A stretch of 64,000 nt of DNA from the NCBI RefSeq assembly GCF_004684095.1, contig NZ_SRII01000010.1, positions 62,001 through 126,000 of the forward strand, written 5' to 3'. Of the stretch, positions 8,768 to 17,309 are shown piece by piece (position 1 is the stretch's first letter; each line of letters starts with the position of its first letter). Under the pieces are notes generated by a model that had not been told where the DNA came from, searched no databases, and saw nothing but the letters and a program-made list of their open reading frames with translations. This DNA is from Hymenobacter sp. UV11. Lineage in GTDB: Bacteria > Bacteroidota > Bacteroidia > Cytophagales > Hymenobacteraceae. Both the position numbers and the translations under genes were made by a program.

Positions 8768-9565
8768 ATGACCTTCACCGATTTCAAAACCTACTTCCAG
8801 GCCAACCAAGGCCACTACGCCGACCTTGCCTGGGACGACCCACACCAGCTCACGGCGGCCGAAATGCGCGCCGTGCGCGCCTCACTTCAGACCTTTCAGC
8901 GGGGCGAAAGCTCGGAAGGCCACTTCCTCTACGCCCGCGCCAAGCGGCTCGGCGATGACGAATACACGGCCGCCATGCGCCTGTTTATCAAGGAGGAGCA
9001 GACCCACGCCGCCGTGCTGGGGCGCTTTCTGGACCAGCAGGGCATCCCGCGCCTGCGCGGCCACTGGCTCGACACTGTGTTCCGGGGCCTGCGCCGGGTC
9101 TTGAGTCTAGAGCACACTCTGCGGGTACTGCTCACGGCCGAGGTAGTGGCGGCCGTGTACTACCGGGCCCTGTTCAGCGCCACGTATTCGGGGCTGCTCC
9201 AGCAGCTTTGCCGCCGCATTATGCTGGATGAGGAGATGCACCTCAACTTCCAATGCTTCACGCTGCGGCACCTGTCGGCCGGGCGCGGGGGGGTAGGCCA
9301 ATGGCTGCGCCGCCACGCCTACCGCGCCCTGATGGCCGGCGCGGCGCTAGCCGCCTACGCCGCCAGCCGCCCCACCCTGCGGGCCGGCGGCTACGGGCTG
9401 CTCAGCTTTCTGGCGGCCATCGCGGCCGAGTACCGGCGGGTGGAGGGCATGCAGCGCGTCGGGGCGCTTATTGCGGTGCGGGGTGGGCAGCCGGTAGCGT
9501 CGGAAGCGGCCGGCCCGGTGGGGGCGTGGCAGTGGCCCGCCCAGCAACTGCGCGCCGCCCAGTGA
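8768..9565 (+). CDS. Ferritin-like domain protein
   Basis: 265 residues. The first 170 form a four-helix ferritin-like fold with the expected carboxylate and histidine ligands: E in GESSEGHF, EEQTHAAVLGRF, LTAEVVAAVYY and LDEEMHLNFQCF. A di-iron site is likely. Whether it is an oxidase, hydroxylase or storage protein cannot be told. The C-terminal part contains a hydrophobic stretch (GAALAAYAASRPTLRAGGYG), unusual for soluble ferritins. It overlaps the next gene by four bases (GTGA). Confidence 0.75.
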   Translation: MTFTDFKTYFQANQGHYADLAWDDPHQLTAAEMRAVRASLQTFQRGESSEGHFLYARAKRLGDDEYTAAMRLFIKEEQTHAAVLGRFLDQQGIPRLRGHWLDTVFRGLRRVLSLEHTLRVLLTAEVVAAVYYRALFSATYSGLLQQLCRRIMLDEEMHLNFQCFTLRHLSAGRGGVGQWLRRHAYRALMAGAALAAYAASRPTLRAGGYGLLSFLAAIAAEYRRVEGMQRVGALIAVRGGQPVASEAAGPVGAWQWPAQQLRAAQ

Positions 9566-9936
9566 GCCGGTGGCTTTGGCAGTGGCTGCGGCTGCCGGGC
9601 TGGCCGGTGCTACCCCGGCGGCTGTGGCTGATGCTGGGCGGCCTGGTGTTTTGCCTGGCCAATGTGCTGGGCAGAAGCGAAGTGTGGCCGCACACGCCGG
9701 CGGCTGAAGCTTGTTTTTTGGTGGGGGCTTGGGTCCTCTTCGTGGCAGCACTGCCGCAACTGCTGTGGGTAGGCTGGCACTGGCTGCTGGCGTGGCAGGG
9801 GCCCACGCTGCTGCGGTGCCTGGCTACGGCGGCGTTTTTGGCCGGTGCCGGTGTGGCGGGGTTGCTGTGGCTGGTAATAATAATAATAGGGCTGCACAGC
9901 GTGCTGAACGGCCAGCTGATACCCCAACCGAAGTAG
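9562..9936 (+). CDS. Small membrane protein, unknown
   Basis: 124 residues from the GTG at 9562, which overlaps the stop of the ferritin-like gene. Three strongly hydrophobic segments are visible, the last containing LLWLVIIIIGLHS. It is Trp-rich at the N-terminus (SRWLWQWLRLPGW). No family is recognised. Coupling to the ferritin-like gene suggests a membrane partner. Confidence 0.6.
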   Translation: MSRWLWQWLRLPGWPVLPRRLWLMLGGLVFCLANVLGRSEVWPHTPAAEACFLVGAWVLFVAALPQLLWVGWHWLLAWQGPTLLRCLATAAFLAGAGVAGLLWLVIIIIGLHSVLNGQLIPQPK

Positions 9937-10006
9937 GTGAAAGGGTGGTGATAATCTGCGGGCTACGCCGTAGTTTCGGGAACCCTTCGCACTCTTTTTT
10001 CCACCC

Positions 10007-10411
10007 ATGGCCAGAACCCTTCTCCTCGTTGTGCTGGCCGTTGCTATCCTGCTGGAGCTGGGCCTCACCGGCGGCGCGTTTTTCGCTCCCATGTTCACAC
10101 TGGCGCAGTTTGGGGTAGTCTACGGGCCAGAGACTAAGTTTCTGGCGTACCTCACGGGCTGGTTTTTACTCTTCGTGACGCTGGCGGTGGGATTGGCCTG
10201 GATGTGGGTGCGGCAGCGCCACGCCGGCTACGCGGGCCTGTGCTACCTGCTGGGCAGTTGGTGGATAGGCATTGGTATCGGCATCTTTGTGGTGTTTGGG
10301 AAGCCGGATAATTTATTGCTCGATAGCCTAAAAGGCTTATTTATCGTAGTATTAACCTGGCGTAGCCAGTCGGGTGGTGCGGTTCGCCCTACCCCCGCTT
10401 TAGCTGCCTAA
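10007..10411 (+). CDS. Small four-segment membrane protein, unknown
   Basis: 134 residues with four predicted membrane helices (TLLLVVLAVAILLELGLTG; FLAYLTGWFLLFVTLAVGLA; GLCYLLGSWWIGIGIGIFVV; GLFIVVLTW). It resembles small Bacteroidota membrane proteins without assigned function. It lies 6 bases before the next gene on the same strand. Confidence 0.65.
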   Translation: MARTLLLVVLAVAILLELGLTGGAFFAPMFTLAQFGVVYGPETKFLAYLTGWFLLFVTLAVGLAWMWVRQRHAGYAGLCYLLGSWWIGIGIGIFVVFGKPDNLLLDSLKGLFIVVLTWRSQSGGAVRPTPALAA

Positions 10412-10417
10412 GTACCT

Positions 10418-10879
10418 ATGACCCAAACCCTACCCCACCCGTCGCCCCGCTCCCGGCCCCAAGCCCGCCACGAGCCCAAGCAGTTGTCGCGGCTGGGACA
10501 GGTGCTGGCCGGCTTGCAGCTGGCCAAGGAAACGCTGACTATTGTGCTGCTGGGCGTGCCGCTGCTGCTGGCCCAGCCGGTGCTGGCCCCGGCGGCGCTG
10601 CCGGGTGTGGTGCTCTACCTGTTTCGCTGGGTGATGGTGCTGGGCCGGATGCGGCGGCGCGCGGCGGCCGGCATCTGGCTATTCACGCTGATTGACGAGC
10701 TGTGGGGCCTCAGCCTGTACCTGCACGCCTACGATGAACCCACCGACCGGCAGCTGCGCTACCTAAAGTGGAGCGTGGGCCTAGGGCTGACGTTTACGCT
10801 GGCCGCGCTGGGCGAAATCTTCTACCAGCGCTACCGCGAGGGGCGCCGCCTGCGCCGGGCACTGTTGCGGGTGGCCTAG
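10418..10879 (+). CDS. Small membrane protein, unknown
   Basis: 153 residues. A basic N-terminal tail of about 28 residues (SRPQARHEPKQ) is followed by about four hydrophobic helices (TIVLLGVPLLLAQPVLAPAA; LFTLIDELWGLSLYL) and a basic C-terminus (YREGRRLRRALLRVA). The short gap to the upstream gene suggests co-transcription. No family is recognised. Confidence 0.65.
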   Translation: MTQTLPHPSPRSRPQARHEPKQLSRLGQVLAGLQLAKETLTIVLLGVPLLLAQPVLAPAALPGVVLYLFRWVMVLGRMRRRAAAGIWLFTLIDELWGLSLYLHAYDEPTDRQLRYLKWSVGLGLTFTLAALGEIFYQRYREGRRLRRALLRVA

Positions 10880-10895
10880 CGTTGGGTCTGGCTGG

Positions 10896-10903
10896 TATCT
10901 TTG
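10896..10903 (+). promoter_or_regulatory. Candidate -7 box of the penicillin-binding protein gene
   Basis: TATCTTTG, 27 bases before the ATG at 10931. Its position argues against a TTG start at 10901, which would lie inside the promoter. Confidence 0.45.
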
Positions 10904-10930
10904 CCATTCCCTGCCCCTGATTTGCCGTTC

Positions 10931-13336
10931 ATGGCCGACGAAAACCTGCCACCTGCCGTTCCCGATTCCACGCCCCCCCGCCCCGTTGCTGCTGCGCGCA
11001 AGCGGCCCGGCCGGGGCACCCGCCGCCTGGTGCGCGTGGCCTGGACGCTCTTCTTCCTCGGGATAGGCTTTTTCCTGGCCTATCCGCTACTGGTGCGCAG
11101 CAACTTTCTGTTTCTCTTCGGCAAGTCGCCGAGCCTCGAAGAGCTGGAAAACCCCAAGGTGGAGCAGGCCTCGCAGGTCTTCACGGCCGATGGCGTGCTC
11201 ATGGGCCGCTATTTCCGCGAAAACCGCTCGCCAGTGCGCCTCCGCGAGATGTCGCCCTGGTTGGTGAAGGCCCTCATTGCCACCGAAGACGCCCGCTACT
11301 ACGACCATTCGGGCATCGATGCGCCCTCGCTGGCGGCCTCCATCTACTACGGCTTGCGCGGTGATAAGCGCGGCGGCTCCACCATCAGCCAGCAGCTGGC
11401 CAAGAACTTATACAAAACGCGCCGCGCCGAGAACCGGGGTGCGTTGAGCCACATTCCGGGGGTAGGGACGGTGGTGGCCAAAACTAAGGAATGGATGACG
11501 GCCGTGGAGCTGGAGCGCCGCTACACCAAGCGCGAAATCCTACGCATGTACCTCAATACTGTCGAGTATGGCTCCAACGCCTTTGGCATTAAGGTGGCGG
11601 CCAAGACGTTTTTTAGCACCACGCCCGACAGCCTCACGGCCGTGCAGGCGGCCACGCTGGTGGGGCTGCTAAATAATCCCACGGCCTTCAACCCCAAATT
11701 TCACCCGGCCGCCTCGCGCCGGCGGCGCAACGTAGTGCTCCAGCGCCTGGGCCAGGCCGGCGCCCTCAAGCCCGCCGAGGTAAAGGCTCTGCAAGCCGAG
11801 CCCATTGTGCTTGACTACCAAGTGGAAAAACACGTTGATGGCCCGGATAATTACTTCCGCGGCGCCATTAGCCAGACGGTGAACCGCTGGTGCGAGGCCC
11901 ACGGCTACGACATGTACCGCGATGGCCTGCGCATCTATACCACCCTCGACTCGCGCATGCAGGACCACGCCGAGCAGGCCGTGCACCAGCGCATGAAAGC
12001 CCTTCAGCAGCAGTTTGATAACTTCTGGCGCAACCGCAATGAAAACCCCTGGGTAGACGAGGAGGGCCACGAAATTCCCGGCTTTATCGAGAGCCAGATG
12101 AAGCGCACCCAGAGCTACCACAGCCTGGCCGCCCGCTACCAGGGCCAGCCCGCCCGCCTCGACTCGGCCCTGCACGCCAAGCGCCCGATGAAGGTATTTA
12201 CCTGGAAAAAGACGGATGGCGATACCACGCTCGTCATGTCGCCGCTCGATTCGCTGGCCTACTACAAGCACTTTTTGCAGGCCGGCATGATGACGATGGA
12301 CCCCTTCACGGGCTCCATTAAGGCCTGGGTGGGCGGCCTGGACTACCGCTTTTTCCAGTACGACCACGTGAAGCAGGGTAAACGCCAAGCCGGCTCCACG
12401 TTCAAGCCCTTCGTGTACCTCACGGCGCTGGCCAACGGCTACTCGCCCTGCGACCGCATCCGCGACCAGCGCGTGACGATTAATTACGTCGAAAACGGCA
12501 AGCCCATGGAGTGGCAGCCCGACAACGTAACCCGCGAATACACGGGCATCAACATGACGCTGCGCTCGGCCATGGCGCGCTCCGTCAACTCCGTCACGGC
12601 CCAGCTTACCGAAAAAGTGGGCTGGGGAAAAGTGGCCGAATACGCCCATAAAGTGGGCATTACCAGCCCCTTGCTGGCGGTGCCGAGCATCGGCCTGGGC
12701 TCGGCTGGCGATGTGAGCGTGTACGAGATGGTGGACGCTTACTCCACGTTCCTCAACAGCGGCTTCCGCTCCGAGCCGCGCCTCATCACCCGTATCGAGG
12801 ACCGCAACGGCAACGTTATTCAGCAGTTCGACCCCGTGCAGCACCGCGCCATCACGCCCGAAACGGCCTGGCTGATGACCTACATGCTGCGCGGCGGCAT
12901 GGAAGAGCCGGGCGGCACCTCGCAAGGGCTGTGGGATTTTCAGGACCTGTGGCGCAAAGACAACCAGATTGGCGGCAAAACCGGCACCACCTCCAACTAC
13001 TCCGACGGCTGGTACATGGGCATCACCAAAGACCTGGTTTCCGGCATTTGGGTGGGCGGCGAAGACCGCAGTATCCACTTCTTCCGCTCGCAGCAGGGCG
13101 AGGGCGGCCGCATGGCCCTGCCCATTTTCGGCCGCTACATGGAAAGCATCTACAAGGACAAAAGCCTGAGCTACGACTACGGCCCCTTCCCCAAAGCGCC
13201 CGCCGGCCTCAAGCGTAAGTACGTGTGCTACACCGAGTACGAGCCCCGTCAACGCCGCGGCGAAGCCATCGACACCCTGGCCACCGACAACCTGCTCGAC
13301 CGGCTCAACCGGGGGGGTAGGGATAGCACGCGCTAG
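10931..13336 (+). CDS. Class A penicillin-binding protein (PBP1A-like)
   Basis: 801 residues. Bifunctional peptidoglycan glycosyltransferase/transpeptidase anchored by one N-terminal helix (about residues 35-58). Glycosyltransferase family 51 motifs: ATEDARYYDHSGID near 117 and GGSTISQQLAKNLY near 148. Transpeptidase motifs: catalytic Ser in GSTFKPF near 488, SVN near 552 and KTGTT near 683. It acts in the periplasm on lipid II. It stands alone, with no obvious partner lipoprotein nearby. The 3' end contains a GGGGTAGG motif coding Gly-Gly-Arg. Confidence 0.95.
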   Translation: MADENLPPAVPDSTPPRPVAAARKRPGRGTRRLVRVAWTLFFLGIGFFLAYPLLVRSNFLFLFGKSPSLEELENPKVEQASQVFTADGVLMGRYFRENRSPVRLREMSPWLVKALIATEDARYYDHSGIDAPSLAASIYYGLRGDKRGGSTISQQLAKNLYKTRRAENRGALSHIPGVGTVVAKTKEWMTAVELERRYTKREILRMYLNTVEYGSNAFGIKVAAKTFFSTTPDSLTAVQAATLVGLLNNPTAFNPKFHPAASRRRRNVVLQRLGQAGALKPAEVKALQAEPIVLDYQVEKHVDGPDNYFRGAISQTVNRWCEAHGYDMYRDGLRIYTTLDSRMQDHAEQAVHQRMKALQQQFDNFWRNRNENPWVDEEGHEIPGFIESQMKRTQSYHSLAARYQGQPARLDSALHAKRPMKVFTWKKTDGDTTLVMSPLDSLAYYKHFLQAGMMTMDPFTGSIKAWVGGLDYRFFQYDHVKQGKRQAGSTFKPFVYLTALANGYSPCDRIRDQRVTINYVENGKPMEWQPDNVTREYTGINMTLRSAMARSVNSVTAQLTEKVGWGKVAEYAHKVGITSPLLAVPSIGLGSAGDVSVYEMVDAYSTFLNSGFRSEPRLITRIEDRNGNVIQQFDPVQHRAITPETAWLMTYMLRGGMEEPGGTSQGLWDFQDLWRKDNQIGGKTGTTSNYSDGWYMGITKDLVSGIWVGGEDRSIHFFRSQQGEGGRMALPIFGRYMESIYKDKSLSYDYGPFPKAPAGLKRKYVCYTEYEPRQRRGEAIDTLATDNLLDRLNRGGRDSTR

Positions 13337-13337
13337 C

Positions 13338-14093
13338 TCAATGGCCGTCTAGCTGCTGCTGAAAATTCTGGTTCATACCCCATAGCTCAGCTACAGGTAC
13401 CGGCTTACGCGCATTTTTGGCAACGTTTTTACCTTCTGTGGTAAAAAGAAAGGGTATACACATTAGGCCTTGATTACCATTCAAGGCCTTAACCTCTTGT
13501 TCCCATCCTTTCCAGCGTAGATTCTTGTAATAGCTAGCCAAGTCACCGGAAAAACAAAAAATCAGAAACTCTGAATACGTTTTATTGGTAGCTTCCCAAC
13601 GCAGATTGTCCGGGGCAAAATAGAATATCTTGCCCACTGATTCTGGCCCGAAAGCTCCGCCATTGAGAGCGTAAAATCCGCCCATTACATCATCGGCAAC
13701 GAGCAAAAAGCCCTGCTGCTTTCCCTCGTTCCAGCCCATTAAGTCGCGGTCTAAGGCCGGGCAGCCCGAGCCCAAAATGCGGAGCCAGCCCCCATCTACC
13801 AAAATGCCGCCCGTTTCATAAACAATGGCGCCCATCGGCGACCGGGTTGTTACTTGCGCAGCTAGTAAAGCACTGTCGGCATGGGCCTGAGTTTTAGGTA
13901 GAACCTGTACGCTGTTTTTTGCCTGCTTAATCCAGTCTCTTACCAAATCCCAGCCTGGTTCCTGCTTATTAATTAGCTCGGTTAGCGTGCGGTTTGGCAT
14001 TTGCTGGGCGTGGATAGGGGTAGGACAGCTAAGGCTTACCCATGCAGCAATAATGACTTTCCAGACACGATTGGTAACGTTGGAGCTGAGCAT
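13338..14093 (-). CDS. DUF2625 family exported protein, AT-richer than its neighbours
   Basis: 251 residues from the ATG at 14093, giving a signal peptide ending PIHAQQ. ATG 14117 is also possible. ATG 14162 lies in the terminator of the upstream gene. The rest matches DUF2625 (RTLTELINKQEPGWDLVRDW; SPMGAIVYETGGILVDGGWL; VADDVMGGFYALNGGAFG). Its function is unknown. Base composition is clearly lower in G+C than the flanks, a possible sign of horizontal gain. The end abuts the penicillin-binding protein gene by one base. Confidence 0.85.
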   Translation of the reverse strand: MLSSNVTNRVWKVIIAAWVSLSCPTPIHAQQMPNRTLTELINKQEPGWDLVRDWIKQAKNSVQVLPKTQAHADSALLAAQVTTRSPMGAIVYETGGILVDGGWLRILGSGCPALDRDLMGWNEGKQQGFLLVADDVMGGFYALNGGAFGPESVGKIFYFAPDNLRWEATNKTYSEFLIFCFSGDLASYYKNLRWKGWEQEVKALNGNQGLMCIPFLFTTEGKNVAKNARKPVPVAELWGMNQNFQQQLDGH

Positions 14094-14117
14094 AAAAGCA
14101 AAGAGTTTTTGCCACAT

Positions 14118-14160
14118 GAAAAGCGCCCGGCCCGCACCTAAATGCAGACCGAGCGCTTTC
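14118..14160 (-). terminator. Intrinsic terminator of the small lipoprotein gene
   Basis: GAAAGCGC/GCGCTTTT arms with a purine/pyrimidine-rich extension, and a TTTTC end in the minus direction. It lies 20 bases after the stop codon at 14180. Confidence 0.55.
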
Positions 14161-14179
14161 ACTGAAAGTCGGGGGTAAC

Positions 14180-14326
14180 CTATTGCCGCTCGATGGAAGT
14201 GGCGGTGCTGGCCGTGATGGGCGCAGCCTGGGCCTTGGCCGAGGTATAGGCGGGGCAGGTCTGGCGGTTGCAGGCACCGAGGCCGAGGGTAGCGGCCCCA
14301 ACGGCGAGGATAAGAAGCTTTTTCAT
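14180..14326 (-). CDS. Small lipoprotein, 48 residues
   Basis: MKKLLILAVGAATLGLGACN gives a signal peptide ending in a lipobox with Cys19. The remaining 29 residues are small and polar, with a second Cys (RQTCPAYTSAKAQ). It starts at the ATG at 14326, because an upstream in-frame start gives a worse signal. Short lipoproteins like this are frequent in Hymenobacter-like genomes and have no known function. A CCTACCCC motif lies about 48 bases upstream on the coding strand. Confidence 0.6.
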   Translation of the reverse strand: MKKLLILAVGAATLGLGACNRQTCPAYTSAKAQAAPITASTATSIERQ

Positions 14327-14483
14327 ACGATAAAGTAAAAAATGGAGGATGACGCGGCTAGGCTCCAAAGATAGGGGTAGGGAGCGGTTAGGTGGTTGAG
14401 TGAGTGGCTAGTTAGGTGCGTTTCTGGGAATAGTGCCGCGCCAACTACTTTGCCTCCTACCCCCGCCTAACGGCCCGAACGCG

Positions 14484-15905
14484 CTATTCCGTATAGCCTA
14501 GGATTTTTAACATGCTGGCGGCCTCCTGCTTGGGGGCGAAAACGGTGTCGGTGAGCGTGCCGTCGGGCGCGCGGTCGAGGATGACGTGCTTGGGTGCCGG
14601 AATGAGGCAGTGCTTGATGCCGCCGTAGCCGCTCAGGCTTTCCTGGTAGGCGCCCGTGTGGAAGAAGCCCACGTAGATGGGCTCATCGGTAGCGGGCTGG
14701 TTGCGAGCGGGTTGCAGCTGCGGCAGGAAGGTCTGGTAGATGTGCTTTTCGGAGTTGTAGTAGTCCTGCGAGTCGCAGGTAAGGCCGCCGAGCTGAATCT
14801 TGCGGTAGGGCCGCTGCCAGCCGTTGAGGGCCAGCATGATGAAGCGCTGGTTGAGGGCCCAGGTATCGGGCAAGTTGGTGATGAACGAGCCGTCAATCAT
14901 ATACCACAACTCCTTGTCGTTCTGCAATTTCTCATCCAGAATCGAGTAAATTGTGGCCCCGCTCTCGCCCACCGTGAAGATGCCGAATTCGGTGAAGATA
15001 TTAGGCTCCGGCACGCCCTCCTCGGCGCAGATGCGCTGGATGGTGCGCAGGATTTCGGCAATCATGTACGGGTAATCGTACTCCAGCTGAATCGATGTTT
15101 GGATGGGCAGGCCGCCGCCGATGTCGATGGTTTGGAGACTCGGGCAAATCTTGCGCAGCTCACAGTATTTGTGGATAAAGCGCGACAGCTCCGACCAGTA
15201 ATACGACGTGTCTTTGATGCCCGTGCTGATGAAGTAGTGCAGCATGGTGAGCTCAAAGCGCGGGTCATCCTTGATTTTCTGCTCGAAAATCGGCACTGCG
15301 TCGGCGTAGCGAATGCCTAGGCGCGAGGTGTAGAACTGGAAGCGCGGCTCCTCGTCTGAGGCCAGGCGCAAGCCCATCTTCACCTTGGTGCCGGCGTTGA
15401 CGTGGGCCGTGTAGTAGTCGATTTCGTTGGGCGAATCGAGGATGGGTAGGCAGTTGGCAAAGCCGTCGTTGAGCAGCGCCGTGATGTCGTGCTTGTACTC
15501 GTCGGTCTTGAACCCGTTGCAAATGATGTACTTATCCTTGCTAACCTTGCCCTGCTCGTAGAGCGAGCGAATGATGCTGATATCGAACCACGACGAGGTT
15601 TCGAGGTGCACGTTGTTCTTCAACGCCTCTTCGAGCACGAAGCGGAAGTGCGACGACTTGGTGCAGTAGGCGTAGGAATACGTGCCCTGGTAGCCGGTTT
15701 CGGCAATGCCGTCGGCAAACCACTTTTTGGCCCGCTGAATCTGGGAGCTTATTTTAGGTAAGTACGTGAGGCGCAGCGGAGTACCATGCTTTTCGACCAG
15801 GGCCATCAGGTCGATGTCGTGGAAGAACAGCTCGTTGTCACGCACCTGAAAATCGGCGTTTGGGAAATCGAAGGTTTGGGTAATGAGGTCCTGGTAGGTA
15901 TCCAT
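14484..15905 (-). CDS. speA: PLP-dependent arginine decarboxylase (Bacteroidota type)
   Basis: 473 residues. An alanine-racemase-fold decarboxylase related to diaminopimelate decarboxylase. The PLP lysine is in the YAYCTKSSHF segment. Further family features are SLQTIDIGGGLPIQ and the PLP-phosphate/substrate region FTEFGIFTVGESG. It matches in length the form annotated as arginine decarboxylase in Bacteroidota and is shorter than E. coli SpeA. The expected product is agmatine, for polyamine synthesis. It is divergent from an arginase-family gene. The leader holds a palindromic repeat and a possible TACTTTTG box at 16093-16100. Confidence 0.8.
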   Translation of the reverse strand: MDTYQDLITQTFDFPNADFQVRDNELFFHDIDLMALVEKHGTPLRLTYLPKISSQIQRAKKWFADGIAETGYQGTYSYAYCTKSSHFRFVLEEALKNNVHLETSSWFDISIIRSLYEQGKVSKDKYIICNGFKTDEYKHDITALLNDGFANCLPILDSPNEIDYYTAHVNAGTKVKMGLRLASDEEPRFQFYTSRLGIRYADAVPIFEQKIKDDPRFELTMLHYFISTGIKDTSYYWSELSRFIHKYCELRKICPSLQTIDIGGGLPIQTSIQLEYDYPYMIAEILRTIQRICAEEGVPEPNIFTEFGIFTVGESGATIYSILDEKLQNDKELWYMIDGSFITNLPDTWALNQRFIMLALNGWQRPYRKIQLGGLTCDSQDYYNSEKHIYQTFLPQLQPARNQPATDEPIYVGFFHTGAYQESLSGYGGIKHCLIPAPKHVILDRAPDGTLTDTVFAPKQEAASMLKILGYTE

Positions 15906-15934
15906 TTAGGTTGTTTAGAGGGGACTAGTAAAAA

Positions 15935-16043
15935 CGCCTGTCATTGCGAGCAAAGCGAAGCAATCGCACCAGCACGATGCCAGAACGAAGCGGCGTGGGT
16001 TTCGTTCGGATGCGATTGCTTCGCAGGCTCGCAATGACAGGCG
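15935..16043. repeat. Palindromic repeat, GTCATTGCGAG group, copy 1
   Basis: CGCCTGTCATTGCGAG (15935-15950) pairs with its complement at 16028-16043. Inner arms GAAGCAATCGCA and TGCGATTGCTTC also pair. It sits between divergent speA and the arginase-family gene. Confidence 0.85.
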
Positions 16044-16266
16044 GTTGACGCGCCAAAATCCAAAAAAAGTCCGACCTTTGTAGTCGGCGTACCAAAAGTA
16101 CCGCCGGGGCCGGAAAGAGTTTGGCCCCTCCGCATCGGTTTCCGATGGAAGGAAGCGACATGGCTACGGCGCGCTGGCGCCGCAAGGCAGCGCTCGCCCG
16201 CCCCCAAAGTGGGGGTAGGCGGTCCGATGCCGTGCCCCCATGTCCCTACCCCCCTCCATTCTCCCG
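16044..16266. other. Remainder of the speA/arginase intergenic region
   Basis: It contains GTACCAAAAGTAC (TACTTTTG on the minus strand at 16093-16100, a possible speA promoter). A GGGGTAGG copy is at 16212 and a CCTACCCC copy at 16245, which is 14 bases from the start codon to the end of the motif. No gene is seen. Confidence 0.4.
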
Positions 16267-17241
16267 ATGAAGCGCATTAAACTGATTGAAGTCCGCTCCG
16301 AGCTGGGTGCCGGCACGCGCGGCGCCAGCCTGGGCCCCGACGCCCTGCGCGTGGCCTGCCTCAACAAAGGCTCCGACTATTTTCGGCGCTACAACGCCGT
16401 GGTGACCCAGGATTTGAACCACGTGCTGTTCGACAAAAATCCGTTTCGATTTGCCAAGCACATCGACGCGATTTACACCGTGCAGAAGGGCATTGCCAAC
16501 GCCGTGGAGCAGACGCTGCGCTTTGGCGAGTTCCCCTTAGTGCTGGCCGGCGACCACAGCAGCGCCAACGCGACCATTGCCGGCATTAAGGCGGCTTACC
16601 CCCACAAAACGCTGGGTGTCATCTGGATAGATGCGCACGCCGACATTCACTCGCCCTATACCACGCCCAGCGGCAACGTGCACGGCATGCCGCTGGCCGC
16701 CGCCCTGGGCGAAGACAACCTGCCCTGCCAGCGCAACCAGCCCGACGCCGACACCGAGTTTTTCTGGCGCCGCCTCCAAAACCTGGCCGAGCCCGGCCCC
16801 AAGCTGCGCCCCGAGCACCTCGTGTACGTGGCCGTGCGCGATACCGAGCCCGAGGAAGATGCTGTTATTGAACGTCTGGGTATCAAGTGGATAAAGCTCG
16901 ACGAGTTTCAGGCTAAAGGCTCGCGGCAGCTTACCCGCGAGATTTATGAGCATCTGCGCTTCTGCGACCTCGTGTACATTTCGTTCGATGTCGATAGCCT
17001 AGATTCGGAGTTCAGCAAAGGCACCGGCACGCCCGTAGAGAAGGGCTTGTACCTCTCCGAAGCCGAAAATCTATGCCAGGACCTGCTTGAAAATGAACGG
17101 GTGGTGTGCTTCGAGATGGTCGAAATCAACCCCACCCTCGACAACGAGAACACGATGGCCAAAAATGCCTTCAACATCCTCGAAAAAGCCACCGACGCTA
17201 TTGAGCGCCGCCTGCGCCTGGACGAGGTAGTGAGCCGGTAA
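16267..17241 (+). CDS. Arginase-family (ureohydrolase) enzyme
   Basis: 324 residues from the ATG at 16267. The binuclear Mn site is complete: AGDHSSAN, IDAHADIHSP and SFDVDSLD. The loop TTPSGNVHGMPLA matches the SGN-HG segment that in arginases contacts the alpha-carboxylate and amino groups of L-arginine. This favours arginase over agmatinase, although the neighbouring arginine decarboxylase would suggest agmatinase. The substrate is therefore open. It acts in the cytoplasm. Confidence 0.85.
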   Translation: MKRIKLIEVRSELGAGTRGASLGPDALRVACLNKGSDYFRRYNAVVTQDLNHVLFDKNPFRFAKHIDAIYTVQKGIANAVEQTLRFGEFPLVLAGDHSSANATIAGIKAAYPHKTLGVIWIDAHADIHSPYTTPSGNVHGMPLAAALGEDNLPCQRNQPDADTEFFWRRLQNLAEPGPKLRPEHLVYVAVRDTEPEEDAVIERLGIKWIKLDEFQAKGSRQLTREIYEHLRFCDLVYISFDVDSLDSEFSKGTGTPVEKGLYLSEAENLCQDLLENERVVCFEMVEINPTLDNENTMAKNAFNILEKATDAIERRLRLDEVVSR

Positions 17242-17243
17242 CT

Positions 17244-17307
17244 GTGCGGTAAGCTTTAGCTTGCCGTGAAAGAGTCGCCAACGGCCGGCAAGCTAAAGCT
17301 TACCACA
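17244..17307. repeat. Palindromic repeat, TTTAGCTTGCC group, copy 2
   Basis: GGTAAGCTTTAGCTTGCCG pairs with CGGCAAGCTAAAGCTTACC. It lies between convergent genes and could terminate both. Confidence 0.75.
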
Positions 17308-17309
17308 CA

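Noticed and set aside
11669-13252. Long open frame (527 residues) on the minus strand within the penicillin-binding protein gene
   Set aside because: It is antisense to a gene with all motifs intact. High G+C reduces stop codons in the opposite frame, and the translation has no family features.
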